Assembly (NCBI GenBank): GCA_946479255.1
Contig: CAMLFK010000102.1
Span: 1 to 15,533 of the forward strand
Origin: an uncultured Oxalobacteraceae bacterium
GTDB lineage: Bacteria > Pseudomonadota > Gammaproteobacteria > Burkholderiales > Burkholderiaceae
Length of the DNA stretch: 15,533 bases
Direction of reading: 5' to 3'
Part shown: positions 1 through 7,345 of the stretch, one piece after another
Layout of the letters: every line of letters begins with the position of its first letter
How positions within the stretch are numbered: the stretch's first letter is position 1
The notes under the pieces: model-generated
Databases searched by the model: none
The model's input: the letters and a program-made list of their open reading frames with translations, nothing else
Told to the model about the DNA's origin: nothing
Translations under genes and position numbers: made by a program

Positions 1-1222
1 CCGCCGAGCGCTGCGCCAGGGTGCGCACTTCGGCCGCCACCACCGCGAAGCCGCGTCCCTGTTCGCCGGCGCGCGCCGCCTCCACCGCGGCGTTCAAGGC
101 CAGGATATTGGTCTGGAACGAAATGCCGTCGATGACGCCGATGATCTCGACGATCTGCCGGCTGCTCGACTTGATCTGCTCCATGGTCGTCACGGCGCGC
201 CGCACCGACTGGCCGCCTTGCCCGGCCAGGGCCGCCGCGTTGGCGGCCAGTTCGTTGGCGCGCTGCGCGCTGGCGGCGTTGTCGCGCACCGCGCCGGTCA
301 GGGTTTCGATGGCGCTGGCGGTTTTTTCCAGCGAACCAGCCTGGCGCTCGGTGCGGTTGGACAGGTCCATATTCCCGCTGGCGATCTCGCGCGAGGCGGT
401 GTCGATCGAGCGCACCGACTGCATGATGCTGCACATCGTGGTGTTCAGCTTGCCGATGGAGTGGTCAAGCGCGCGCGAGGTCTCTGCGATTTCATCGCGC
501 CCCGGGTTGGGATTGCCGGTCTTGAGGCGCCCGTGCGCCAGTTCGCTCACCACTTGGGCGATGGCGCCGATATCGGCCAGCATCGCGCGGCGCACCAGGA
601 AGGTAGCCAGCATCGACAGCGCGATCGACAGCAGCACCAGTCCCGCCATGGTCGCTACCTGCGCCCGGAAGTCGGCCTTGGCCGTGCTGAAGGCGTTCTC
701 GCTGAGCGTGCGCTCGAGCGCCGACAGCTGCCCCAGCTGGGTGTTGAGCAGGCCGAATTCCTTCTCCGCCTTGCTCATCGAGGCGGTCGCGGTCGACTGG
801 TCGACCTGGGCCAGCTCGATGGTCTGCTGCACGCTCTTGCGATAGCCCACCAGCGCCGCGCTGCAGGCATCGATGATCTTGCGTTCGGCCGGCTCGGCCA
901 CCGCCGCCATCGCCGCCAGCTGGGCCGCGATCGCCGTATGCCTCTTGGCGATGTCGGCGGTCAGGCCGTCCAGCCGGGCCTGCGCGAAGCTGCCGTTGAT
1001 CCAGGCCAGCAGCTGGTAGACGTTGCCGTGCGCGTACTTGGCGTCGCCCGACACGTCGACCGCCGCCTTCAGGCGCGCGGCGCGTACCTGCACCAGGTTT
1101 TCCAGCGACGCGTTCTGGCGCACCATGCCGTAATAGGCGCTGCCGGCCGTGAAGATCAGCAGAATCAGCACCAGCCCGGGCGCCAGCAATAATTTGGGGC
1201 CAATGCGTAATTTTTTCAACAT
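1..1222 (-). CDS. Methyl-accepting chemotaxis protein (3' end outside window)
   Basis: This is an inner-membrane chemoreceptor that would signal through CheW/CheA to the flagellar motor. 407 residues are visible, starting at an ATG preceded by GGGAG seven bases upstream. Residues 10-31 form the first membrane segment. Residues about 34-190 are a helical periplasmic sensor of the four-helix-bundle type, residues 190-211 the second membrane segment, and about 212-262 the HAMP linker. The signalling domain follows from about 283 and contains the highly conserved hairpin-tip region at 364-398 ([14 protein letters not shown], then [20 protein letters not shown]). The open frame runs off the window edge after LAQRSA, so the C-terminal coiled coil and any CheR/CheB pentapeptide tether cannot be judged. 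It lies 75 bp downstream of the solo Cache gene on the same strand, so co-transcription is likely. The family assignment is certain; the ligand is unknown. Confidence 0.95.
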   Translation of the reverse strand, partial: MLKKLRIGPKLLLAPGLVLILLIFTAGSAYYGMVRQNASLENLVQVRAARLKAAVDVSGDAKYAHGNVYQLLAWINGSFAQARLDGLTADIAKRHTAIAAQLAAMAAVAEPAERKIIDACSAALVGYRKSVQQTIELAQVDQSTATASMSKAEKEFGLLNTQLGQLSALERTLSENAFSTAKADFRAQVATMAGLVLLSIALSMLATFLVRRAMLADIGAIAQVVSELAHGRLKTGNPNPGRDEIAETSRALDHSIGKLNTTMCSIMQSVRSIDTASREIASGNMDLSNRTERQAGSLEKTASAIETLTGAVRDNAASAQRANELAANAAALAGQGGQSVRRAVTTMEQIKSSSRQIVEIIGVIDGISFQTNILALNAAVEAARAGEQGRGFAVVAAEVRTLAQRSA

Positions 1223-1297
1223 GCCAACTCCCGCCTGTGACGAAGATAAACCGGCGGCGCCGGGCGCCGTCCGTACCGCGTGATGACGTGCCGCGGT

Positions 1298-1750
1298 CTA
1301 TTTCTTGTAGATGCCGGCCTCGAGCGTCACGTCGCCGACCTTGTAGATATACGTGGTCTTCGCTTCGACCTTGCCGCTGGCCGGATTCTTGAATTTGTAG
1401 TCGACCCAGCCTTTGCCCTTCGACTTGGCCAGCTCGAGGATTTCGCGGCGGAACAGCTTGCCGTCGGCATCGGGCACGTCGACCAGGTCCTTGCCGATCA
1501 TCGCGGCATTGACCGGGTTGGCCAGGATCACGCCCTTGTTGTCGCGCATCGTCAGGTACAGCGCGCCCTGGACATAATCGGGATCCTTGGCGTTGATGCG
1601 CTTGATCATCTCGTCCTTGCTGTTGGCCTTCATGAAGCTGGCGCCTTTTTCGACCATCGAGATGGCGTCCTTTTCGGTGGCGTCGGCGGCCTGAACGGGG
1701 GCGGTGGCGATGGCGCAGGCCAGGGCGGCGGCGGTGAACAGCAGTTTCAT
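1298..1750 (-). CDS. Periplasmic single-Cache (sCache_2-type) domain protein
   Basis: A 150-residue protein made of a signal peptide (residues 1-21, cleavage after VQA) and one Cache-like sensor fold. Family-typical segments are visible: GVILANPVNAAMIGKDLVD at about 73-91, DADGKLFRREILELAKSKG at about 94-112, GWVDYKFKNP at about 114-123, and a C-terminal GIYKK. There is no membrane helix after the signal peptide and no kinase or MCP module, so it should be a soluble periplasmic ligand-binding protein. The start at 1750 is chosen over upstream in-frame ATGs because GGAAGGAAG, a strong ribosome binding site, lies just upstream and the signal peptide then begins at residue 1. It directly precedes the chemoreceptor gene on the same strand, which suggests it presents a small ligand to that receptor; that is inference. 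Such solo domains are often annotated merely as cache domain-containing protein. Confidence 0.9.
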   Translation of the reverse strand: MKLLFTAAALACAIATAPVQAADATEKDAISMVEKGASFMKANSKDEMIKRINAKDPDYVQGALYLTMRDNKGVILANPVNAAMIGKDLVDVPDADGKLFRREILELAKSKGKGWVDYKFKNPASGKVEAKTTYIYKVGDVTLEAGIYKK

Positions 1751-1787
1751 GATGGACTTCCTTCCAGGTTGAGAATTGAATGGGGAA

Positions 1788-1815
1788 ATATTGCCTAACT
1801 GCATTGGTAAATTTA
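1788..1815 (-). promoter_or_regulatory. Possible sigma-28 (FliA)-like promoter for the Cache/MCP pair
   Basis: Reading the minus strand, TAAATTTA (1815-1808) is followed 12 bases later by GGCAATAT (1795-1788). The motility sigma factor consensus is TAAAGTTT, 11 bases, GCCGATAA. The match is imperfect (5 of 8 in the -10-like box, spacer one base long). It sits 38 bp upstream of the Cache start codon, and the downstream genes belong to chemotaxis, which makes it plausible. It could equally be chance in an AT-richer gap. Confidence 0.35.
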
Positions 1816-1835
1816 CGCCGCTACATGGTGGTGGG

Positions 1836-1851
1836 TTTGCGCTGGCGCAAA
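1836..1851. repeat. Perfect 7+2+7 inverted repeat between hydrolase and Cache genes
   Basis: TTTGCGCTGGCGCAAA is a perfect palindrome apart from the central two bases. It lies about 50 bp downstream of the hydrolase stop and about 85 bp upstream of the Cache start. It could be an operator upstream of the Cache promoter or a short hairpin (6-bp stem, 4-nt loop) ending the hydrolase transcript. No T-run follows on the minus strand, which argues against a classical terminator. Confidence 0.45.
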
Positions 1852-1901
1852 GCCGGGCCAATGCGCAATCCGAACCACCCATCACGGCGCTTGACTGTTG
1901 C

Positions 1902-2717
1902 TTATACGCCCGTCAGAAATTCGGCCAGCAGTTGCGGCTCGGTGATCATCGGATCGTGGTGCGTGCCCAGTTCCACAAATTCCCAGCCAGCCTGTTGGCG
2001 CAATTTCTTCTTCACTTCCACCAGCGGCTCAAAGGGCGAGACGATGCAGTCGACATAGATGCGCGGCAAACCGTTCCCCAGCGGATGCTTCAACACCAGC
2101 TTTTCCTGGTAGCTCCCGACCGGCTGCGGCGTCAAGCGCTCGCCCAGCCAGGCCAGGGTTTTGGGATCGGCGACGCCGTAGGTGCTCGCTGGCGGCACGG
2201 GGATCGCAATGCCCTTGCCCAAGCGTTCCACCTGCTCCAGGCGCTTCTTGGTCACAGCGGCCGGCTGCGCCTCGAACACCGACTGGCCGGACTCCAGCAC
2301 CATGGCGTCCACATACACCAGATTTTTCAGCAACTGCGGAATACGGTCGGCCACGCCGCTGATCACCACCCCGGCAAAGCCGCTGCCCACCAGCACCACC
2401 TCGCTCAGGTTTTCATAGTAAATGTGCTTGACGATGCTGGTGATGAAGGTGGAAAGCGTGATGTCTTTTGAGAGCAGGTGGGCCTGCTCGCCCAGTCCCG
2501 GCAGGGTGGGCGTGCTGACCGAGTGACCCTGGGCCCGCAGGGCTTGCGCCACCGCGTCCCAGCACCAGCCGCCGTACCAGGCGCCATGCACCAGCACGAA
2601 GTTCTTGGGGCGCACGGCGGCGGGTGCGGCCGGACGCGCCGCCAGCGCGCCAGGGCTGGCCAAGAGGCTAAGGGCGGCAAGTTGGAAGCTACGGCGACGC
2701 ATGGTGTTGGAATGCAT
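1902..2717 (-). CDS. Tat-exported alpha/beta-hydrolase fold protein with altered catalytic site
   Basis: A 271-residue alpha/beta-hydrolase of the EstC / plant methyl-esterase (SABP2)-like group. The N-terminus MHSNTMRRRSFQLAALSLL followed by GALA looks like a twin-arginine signal peptide, so the protein is probably periplasmic. FVLVHGAWYGGWCW (40-53) is the oxyanion-hole region typical of the group. At the nucleophile elbow the family reads VGHSYAG, whereas this protein reads VGSGFAG (110-116), which puts Gly113 where the catalytic serine should be. The usual acidic position in the segment after RIYV is also not Asp (Ser227). The histidine region THHDPM (252-257) is retained. The start at 2717 is preferred because a GGAAG site precedes it; a second start at 2702 would also keep the signal peptide. 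It is divergent from the FAD-protein operon. The fold is sure; esterase activity is doubtful. Confidence 0.9.
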   Translation of the reverse strand: MHSNTMRRRSFQLAALSLLASPGALAARPAAPAAVRPKNFVLVHGAWYGGWCWDAVAQALRAQGHSVSTPTLPGLGEQAHLLSKDITLSTFITSIVKHIYYENLSEVVLVGSGFAGVVISGVADRIPQLLKNLVYVDAMVLESGQSVFEAQPAAVTKKRLEQVERLGKGIAIPVPPASTYGVADPKTLAWLGERLTPQPVGSYQEKLVLKHPLGNGLPRIYVDCIVSPFEPLVEVKKKLRQQAGWEFVELGTHHDPMITEPQLLAEFLTGV

Positions 2718-2753
2718 GGGTAAATCTTCCCGGTGATGGATGTGTGCCGGCGG

Positions 2754-2786
2754 CCACACTGTTTCCGAAAGAAAGGTGCAGTGTGG
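2754..2786. repeat. 8-bp inverted repeat (CCACACTG / CAGTGTGG)
   Basis: Two perfectly complementary 8-base arms separated by 17 bases lie 37 bp upstream of the hydrolase start. On the hydrolase transcript they could form a leader stem-loop; as DNA they could be a two-site operator. No further evidence separates these options. Confidence 0.4.
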
Positions 2787-2917
2787 TCGGGCCGAATTCC
2801 CAGTCCTTGATTGCGCGCAAGCAAATCATCGCTTGTTCAGTAACGTGGCTTGCGCTATGCCGTAGCCGACGCAAACGGGCGCAATCGCAACAGCGTTTGA
2901 AGAGTTGCGGTGGCGCA

Positions 2918-2931
2918 ATTTCCACGGAAAT
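2918..2931. repeat. Perfect 6+2+6 inverted repeat upstream of FAD-protein gene
   Basis: ATTTCCACGGAAAT is fully symmetric around its two central bases and ends 69 bp before the FAD-protein start codon. Its position suits a transcription-factor operator for the operon. The regulator is not identifiable, and no regulator gene is present in the window. Confidence 0.4.
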
Positions 2932-3000
2932 GGATGCTCTTACCATTCATCACGTTCCTGCGAGAAATTGTCCGTTTTACCCATTTCACCTGAGGCTCAC

Positions 3001-5043
3001 ATGTATAAGATCGCAATCATCGGCTTGGGGCCGCGTGGTATTTCCGTGCTTGACCGCGTCATCGCGTACGCACGCAACGACGCCGCCGCGACGCCGCTCA
3101 GCCTGTATCTGTTCGACGGCAAGGAGTTCGGTCCAGGCTGTCACACCACCGACCAGGGCGACCACCTGCTGGTTAACACCGTGGCCTGCCAGATGACCCA
3201 GTTCTCCGACGACACGGTGCGCGGCGGCGGGCCGCTGCTGTACGGCCCTTCGTTCGCCGACTGGCTCGGCAGCAAAAGCGGCAGCTCCCCCGGCGCGCAA
3301 TCGGCCCATGTCGAGATCGACCGCAACGGCTACTACTCGCGCGCCCTGTTTGGCGACTACCTGCGCTGGGGCTTCGAGTACCTGAAAAAAATGGCGCCGC
3401 CGCATGTGACGATCTATTTGCACAACTTCGCCAGCGTGGACGACCTCGAACCGTCCGGCGAAGGCTGGAACGTGTACTACGACGGCTGCGCCTACCCGGT
3501 CGATTTCACCTTCCTCACCACCGGGCACGCCCGCAAGGTGCCGAGCGAAGCCGAAACCAGGCTGACCCGCAAGGTCGAGGCGGCGCGCGCCCACAACCCG
3601 CGCCTGCAACTGGTGCTCGAACCCTATCCGATCCGCAACGCCGTCTCCAGCGTGACCGAACGCGACACCGTCGCCATCGAAGGCATCGGCCTGACTACCT
3701 TTGACCTGCTGGCCCAGCTGACCCTGGGCCGCGGCGGCAGCTTCGCCGCCTGCGGCAAGATGGAAGCGCCGGGCCGCCTGCGCTACAAGGCCTCCGGCAA
3801 GGAACCGAAGATCTTGCTGTACGCCCGCTCCGGCCTGCCGCTGACCGCGCGCGCCTCCAACCAGAAGGGCGTGTTCGGCCAGTACAAGCCCAAGTTCCTG
3901 ACCATGACCCGGGTCGAAGAACTGCGCCTGGAAGTCCCCGGCGGCAAACTCGACTTCCTGGAACACATCATGCCGCTCCTGTGGTGCGACATGCAGTTCT
4001 CCTTCTATTTCTCGTATCTGTTCCGCTGGCGCGACAAGCTCACCGCGCTCATGTTCAGCAATGAATTCCTGGCCTGCGACAGTGCCGACGCGCGCCAGGC
4101 GCTGATCGACAAGCACGTGGCGCGGCGCGACCAGCTGTCGTGGGACGCTTTGACCGACCCGGTGCCGGCACGCGCGCTGCAGAGCCGCCGCCAGTACGAC
4201 GACTGGCTGCGCGGCTTCATGTGGCGCGACTACGAACAAGCCTGCCTGGGCAACCTGGACGGGCCGCTCAAATCGGCCTGCGACGTGTTGCGCGACGTGC
4301 GCGACGTGATCCGCAGCGCGATCGACTACGGCGGCCTGACCGAACAATCGCACCGCTGGGTGCTGTCGGAATTCCTGCCGATCATGAACCGCCTCGCCGT
4401 GGGGCCGCCCAAGGAGCGTATCGCCCAGCTGCTGGCGCTGATGGACGCCGGCGTGGTGCGCGCCGACTTCGGTCCCGGCGCCCGCTCCGAGCTGGACGAA
4501 GCGAGCGGCCGCTTCGTGGTGCACAGCCACTGGCCCGGCGACTCGGAACAGGCCGACGTGCTGGTGCGCGGCCGCGCCTCCCTGCCTGGCCCGCTGGAAG
4601 ACAAGTCGCCGCTGATGCGCAAGATGATGCAGCGCGGGATCGTCGCGCCCTTCATGAACGGCAGCTTCCATCCGGGCGGCATCGGGGTCGACCGCCACAT
4701 GAACGTCATGGCGCAGGATGGCAATGCCCAGCCGACCCTGTGGGCGCTCGGCACCCTGGTCGAAGGCTGCAAGTTCTACACCTTCGTGCTGCCGCGTCCC
4801 GGCGCCAACTCGACTTCGATGGTCGACGCCGGACGCGCGGTGGGCCGCATGATGGACGCCATCGCCGCGCGTGAGCAACAGGGCGCGGTGCAGGCCGACC
4901 CGGTACCGCATAGCGTGGTCGAACTGGCCCCGCGCAGGGAGAGTTGCAACCCCGAGGTGTGCACGCCGCAGACCTGCACGCTGGAGGAGCAGCCGCAGCC
5001 CCAGCTGCTTGAGGCGCACCCCGGCCTGGCGCTGGCCCGCTAA
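3001..5043 (+). CDS. FAD/NAD(P)-binding oxidoreductase-like protein (PF13454-type)
   Basis: A 680-residue flavoprotein-like enzyme of unknown substrate. It opens with a dinucleotide-binding beta-strand and GLGPRG loop (residues 8-13), the hallmark N-terminus of the FAD-NAD(P)-binding family. A second nucleotide-binding-like motif, GIGLTTFD, begins at about residue 228. A family-like C-terminal segment around 584-605 (GTLVEGCKFYTFVLP, then PGANSTS) resembles the part that closes over FAD. The ATG at 3001 is preferred over one 96 bases upstream because the Rossmann strand then starts at residue 2 and TGAGG lies six bases before it. The last 40 residues depart from the fold and contain three cysteines spaced five apart (CNPEVCTPQTC). 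There is no signal peptide, so it is cytoplasmic. The MFS gene follows after 15 bp. The cofactor fold is well supported; the reaction (oxidation, hydroxylation or reduction) is not inferable. Confidence 0.85.
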   Translation: MYKIAIIGLGPRGISVLDRVIAYARNDAAATPLSLYLFDGKEFGPGCHTTDQGDHLLVNTVACQMTQFSDDTVRGGGPLLYGPSFADWLGSKSGSSPGAQSAHVEIDRNGYYSRALFGDYLRWGFEYLKKMAPPHVTIYLHNFASVDDLEPSGEGWNVYYDGCAYPVDFTFLTTGHARKVPSEAETRLTRKVEAARAHNPRLQLVLEPYPIRNAVSSVTERDTVAIEGIGLTTFDLLAQLTLGRGGSFAACGKMEAPGRLRYKASGKEPKILLYARSGLPLTARASNQKGVFGQYKPKFLTMTRVEELRLEVPGGKLDFLEHIMPLLWCDMQFSFYFSYLFRWRDKLTALMFSNEFLACDSADARQALIDKHVARRDQLSWDALTDPVPARALQSRRQYDDWLRGFMWRDYEQACLGNLDGPLKSACDVLRDVRDVIRSAIDYGGLTEQSHRWVLSEFLPIMNRLAVGPPKERIAQLLALMDAGVVRADFGPGARSELDEASGRFVVHSHWPGDSEQADVLVRGRASLPGPLEDKSPLMRKMMQRGIVAPFMNGSFHPGGIGVDRHMNVMAQDGNAQPTLWALGTLVEGCKFYTFVLPRPGANSTSMVDAGRAVGRMMDAIAAREQQGAVQADPVPHSVVELAPRRESCNPEVCTPQTCTLEEQPQPQLLEAHPGLALAR

Positions 5044-5058
5044 GCCGGCGGCGGCGCC

Positions 5059-6276
5059 ATGCGCTTGGACCTGCGTGCCGCGGTGCGTGACAGCGCCGCA
5101 CAGGCCGTCCCCGGCCTGTGCGGCATGGCCGCCACGCTGACCGGAGTCGGGATCGGCCGTTTCGCCTACGCCGCCATCCTGCCGCTGCTGGTCCAGCAAG
5201 CCTGGTTCAGCCGCACCGAGGCCGGCCACCTCGGCGCGGCCAACCTGACCGGCTACCTGCTGGGGATCGGCGTGGCCGCGCTGCTGGGGCGCTGGTGCAC
5301 CCCTGGCCGCATGGTGCAACTGGCCATGCTGCTGTGCGCGATCAGCCTGATCGCCTGCGGCTGGCGCGACGGCGGCCTGCTGTGGTTCCTGTTCTGGCGC
5401 ACCATGGCCGGTATCTGCGGCGCCATCCTGATGGTCCAGTCGCCGGTGCTGATCCTGCCGGCCACCCCGCCGGCGCGGCGCGGGCGCACCGGCGGCCTGA
5501 TATTTTCCGGCGTCGGGCTGGGCATCGTGGCGGCGGCCACCATCGTCCCCAGCCTGGCCAGCCACGCGCTCACGCTGACCTGGGTGGCACTGGGCAGCCT
5601 GTGCCTGCTGCTGACCGCGCTCACCTGGAAGCACTGGCAGGGCTGCGGCGCCGCCGGCGCAGCTGCCGCCCCAGCGCGCATCGACTGGCGCGCCTGGAGC
5701 GCGCCGGTGCTGCTGCTGTGCGCGGCCTACACCCTGAACGCCGTCGGCTACCTGCCGCACACGCTGTTCTGGGCCGACTACATCACCCGCGAACTGCATC
5801 GCCCCTTGGGCGCGGCCGGCTTCTTCTGGGCCGCGTTTGGCGTCGGCGCGGCTTGCGGCCCCTACCTGACCGGCATCATGGCCGACCGCTTCGGCCTGGG
5901 CCGCACCCTCACGGCCGCGTTCAGCCTCAAAGCGTTCGGCGTGGCGCTGCCGCTGCTGGCCGATGGCGGGGCGGCGCTGCTGGTGTCGTCGCTGCTGGTC
6001 GGCTTCTTCTCGCCGGGTATCGTCGGCGCGGCGTCCAGCTATGCGCTGGAGGTCGGCGGCGCGCGCGAGCACCGGCGCAACTGGACCGCCATGAACCTGT
6101 GTTTCTCGCTGGCCCAGGCGGGGGGCGCGAGCATCATGGTGTGGATCATGAGCGATCGCCAGTCCTACGATGTGCTGTTTGCGATCAGCGCCGCGGCGCT
6201 GGCCGTTTCCGCCCTGTGCATGGCGGCGATCGCCCTGCTGCGGCAACGCGCTCCGGTAGAATGCCGGATCGTTTAG
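5059..6276 (+). CDS. YbfB/YjiJ-family MFS transporter
   Basis: A 405-residue integral membrane protein with about twelve hydrophobic helices, the usual size and topology of the major facilitator superfamily. The N-terminal GVGIGRFAYAAILPLL segment (about residues 29-44) is characteristic of the YbfB/YjiJ (MFS_4) subfamily. The cytoplasmic loop between helices 2 and 3 (GRWCTPGRM) and the second-half loop MADRFGLGRTL are MFS-like. Substrates of this subfamily are largely unassigned. The start at 5059 lies 15 bp after the FAD-protein stop, with only a GC-rich GGCGGCGG stretch as ribosome binding site, so translation may be coupled to the upstream gene. Position between an oxidoreductase and an FAH-type hydrolase suggests it imports the compound they process or exports their product; the direction cannot be told from sequence. 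Confidence 0.9.
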   Translation: MRLDLRAAVRDSAAQAVPGLCGMAATLTGVGIGRFAYAAILPLLVQQAWFSRTEAGHLGAANLTGYLLGIGVAALLGRWCTPGRMVQLAMLLCAISLIACGWRDGGLLWFLFWRTMAGICGAILMVQSPVLILPATPPARRGRTGGLIFSGVGLGIVAAATIVPSLASHALTLTWVALGSLCLLLTALTWKHWQGCGAAGAAAAPARIDWRAWSAPVLLLCAAYTLNAVGYLPHTLFWADYITRELHRPLGAAGFFWAAFGVGAACGPYLTGIMADRFGLGRTLTAAFSLKAFGVALPLLADGGAALLVSSLLVGFFSPGIVGAASSYALEVGGAREHRRNWTAMNLCFSLAQAGGASIMVWIMSDRQSYDVLFAISAAALAVSALCMAAIALLRQRAPVECRIV

Positions 6277-6293
6277 CTAATAAAAGGGCACAT

Positions 6294-7145
6294 ATGAAAT
6301 TGGTACGCTACGGTCGTCCCGGCAAAGAGAAGCCGGGCATGTTGGATGAAGAAGGGCGCCTGCGCGACCTGTCGGGCGTCGTCGCCGACATCGACGCCGC
6401 CGTTCTCGGCGACCGGGCGCTGAAAAAGCTCGCCAAAATCGACTACAAGACCCTGCCGCTGGTGCGCGGCAATCCACGCTTCGGCGTGCCGCTCAAGGGC
6501 GTGGGTAAATTCATCGGCATCGGCATGAACTACAGCGACCACGCGGCCGAAGTGGGCGCGCCGGTGCCCACCGAACCGATTGTCTTCCTCAAGGCGACCT
6601 CCTGCCTGTCCGGCCCGGACGACCCGGTGATGCTGCCCCAGGGTTCCAAAAAGACCGACTGGGAAGTCGAACTCGGCGTGGTGATCGGCACGCGCGCGCA
6701 GTACGTCAGCGAAGCCGAAGCGCTCAATCATGTGGCCGGCTATTGCGTGGTCAATGACGTATCGGAGCGTGCCTACCAGTTCGAGCACGGCCCGCAGTGG
6801 ACCCGCGGCAAGGGTTGCGACACCTTCGGCCCGGTCGGTCCGTGGCTGGTGACGCGCGATGAAGTGATGGACGTGCAAAAGCTCGACCTGTACCTGGAAG
6901 TGAACGGCAAGCGCATGCAGACCGGCAGCACCGATACCATGATTTTTTCGGTCGCGCAGATCGTCAGCTACCTGTCGCGCTTCATGACCCTGGAGCCGGG
7001 CGACATCATCGCCACCGGCACGCCGCCCGGCGTGGGCCAGGGCCGCAAGCCGCAGCGTTTTCTCAAGAAGGGCGACACCATGCGCCTCGGGATTGCCGGC
7101 CTGGGCGAACAGCAGCAGGATGTGGTGGCCTGGGTAAAAGCGTAG
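6294..7145 (+). CDS. Fumarylacetoacetate hydrolase (FAH)-family protein
   Basis: A 283-residue cytoplasmic enzyme of the FAH superfamily, the length typical of proteins annotated as ureidoglycolate lyase or 2,4-diketo-3-deoxy-L-fuconate hydrolase. FIGIGMNYSDHAAE (73-86) begins the catalytic domain. The divalent-metal ligands are visible as E124 and E126 in DWEVELGVV and D155 in VNDVSERA. GKGCDTFGPVGPW (172-184) and GDIIATGTPPGVG (236-248) are family signatures. The start is set at 6294, where AAAGGG lies six bases upstream; the longer open frame running back into the MFS gene is out of frame with it and not coding. The family is certain. The substrate is not: members cleave C-C or C-N bonds in diketo acids, oxaloacetate or ureidoglycolate, and the ureidoglycolate label is often over-applied. 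No other purine or fucose catabolic gene is nearby. It is probably the third gene of the operon starting at 3001. Confidence 0.93.
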   Translation: MKLVRYGRPGKEKPGMLDEEGRLRDLSGVVADIDAAVLGDRALKKLAKIDYKTLPLVRGNPRFGVPLKGVGKFIGIGMNYSDHAAEVGAPVPTEPIVFLKATSCLSGPDDPVMLPQGSKKTDWEVELGVVIGTRAQYVSEAEALNHVAGYCVVNDVSERAYQFEHGPQWTRGKGCDTFGPVGPWLVTRDEVMDVQKLDLYLEVNGKRMQTGSTDTMIFSVAQIVSYLSRFMTLEPGDIIATGTPPGVGQGRKPQRFLKKGDTMRLGIAGLGEQQQDVVAWVKA

Positions 7146-7199
7146 TCTGCGTACAACATCATCGTAGCGATAGTCGGTTCGATAAACTGAAGCAGTCAA

Positions 7200-7216
7200 G
7201 CCCCGCTGTGCGGGGC
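7200..7216. terminator. Short GC-rich hairpin after the FAH gene
   Basis: GCCCCGC (7200-7206), loop TGT, and GCGGGGC (7210-7216) form a perfect 7-bp stem 55 bp downstream of the FAH stop. No T-run follows, so it is either a weak terminator or part of the repeat-like segment that continues to about 7250. Confidence 0.4.
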
Positions 7217-7223
7217 GTCCCCA

Positions 7224-7248
7224 GGCGTCAAGCCATCATCAAACGGGT
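7224..7248. repeat. 25-nt element, copy 1 (second copy at 14618)
   Basis: These 25 bases begin GGCGTCAAGCCATCAT and match positions 14618-14642 at 23 of 25 positions, in the same orientation. This copy is intergenic and adjoins the GCCCCGC hairpin. On the minus strand it reads as a short FDDGLTP-like peptide ending at a stop, comparable with YDGLTP in the small protein at 14587-14784. It could be a gene remnant, a dispersed repeat or chance. Confidence 0.4.
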
Positions 7249-7331
7249 TCCCGCCCGGCGCGCCCCATACCAAAACGATATGCGTGGCACCCCAAAAATT
7301 CGTAGACACCTACTCGACAATGGACTACGAT

Positions 7332-7345
7332 TGGTATCGATAACA
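7332..7345 (+). promoter_or_regulatory. LacI-family-type operator upstream of giant lyase-like gene
   Basis: TGGTATCGATAACA is symmetric at all but one base pair. It matches the LacI-family pattern of a central CG with flanking TGNNAN and its mirror, close to the TGTTATCGATAACA form seen in front of carbohydrate-use genes in other proteobacteria. It overlaps a TTGGTA element (7331-7336) that could pair with TATATT (7356-7361), though with a long 19-bp spacer. Repressor binding here would block transcription. No lacI-like gene lies in the window. Confidence 0.6.

Larger units (their letters stand above)
2718..3000. promoter_or_regulatory. Divergent intergenic region with several inverted repeats
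   Basis: This gap separates the leftward hydrolase from the rightward FAD-protein operon and must hold both promoters. Visible structures are CCACACTG (2754-2761) paired with CAGTGTGG (2779-2786), the palindrome TTGCGCGCAA near 2807-2816, repeated GCGCAA words between 2800 and 2920, and the perfect inverted repeat ATTTCCACGGAAAT (2918-2931). No convincing -35/-10 pair was identified by eye. The repeats make a shared regulator plausible but unproven. Confidence 0.5.

Noticed and set aside
21..1192. Plus-strand open frames of 274 and 324 codons
   Set aside because: They lie opposite a clear chemoreceptor gene and show only Arg/Ala/His-rich shadow translations.
2986..6246. 1086-codon open frame antisense to the FAD-protein and MFS genes
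   Set aside because: Both sense genes share the same frame modulo three, so the in-register antisense stays open across both. The product is low-complexity and has no motifs.
5118..6293. Long in-frame extension upstream of the FAH start (675-residue version)
   Set aside because: The extra residues are an Arg/Pro/Ala-rich misreading of the MFS gene. The FAH fold begins at the ATG at 6294, with its own ribosome binding site.
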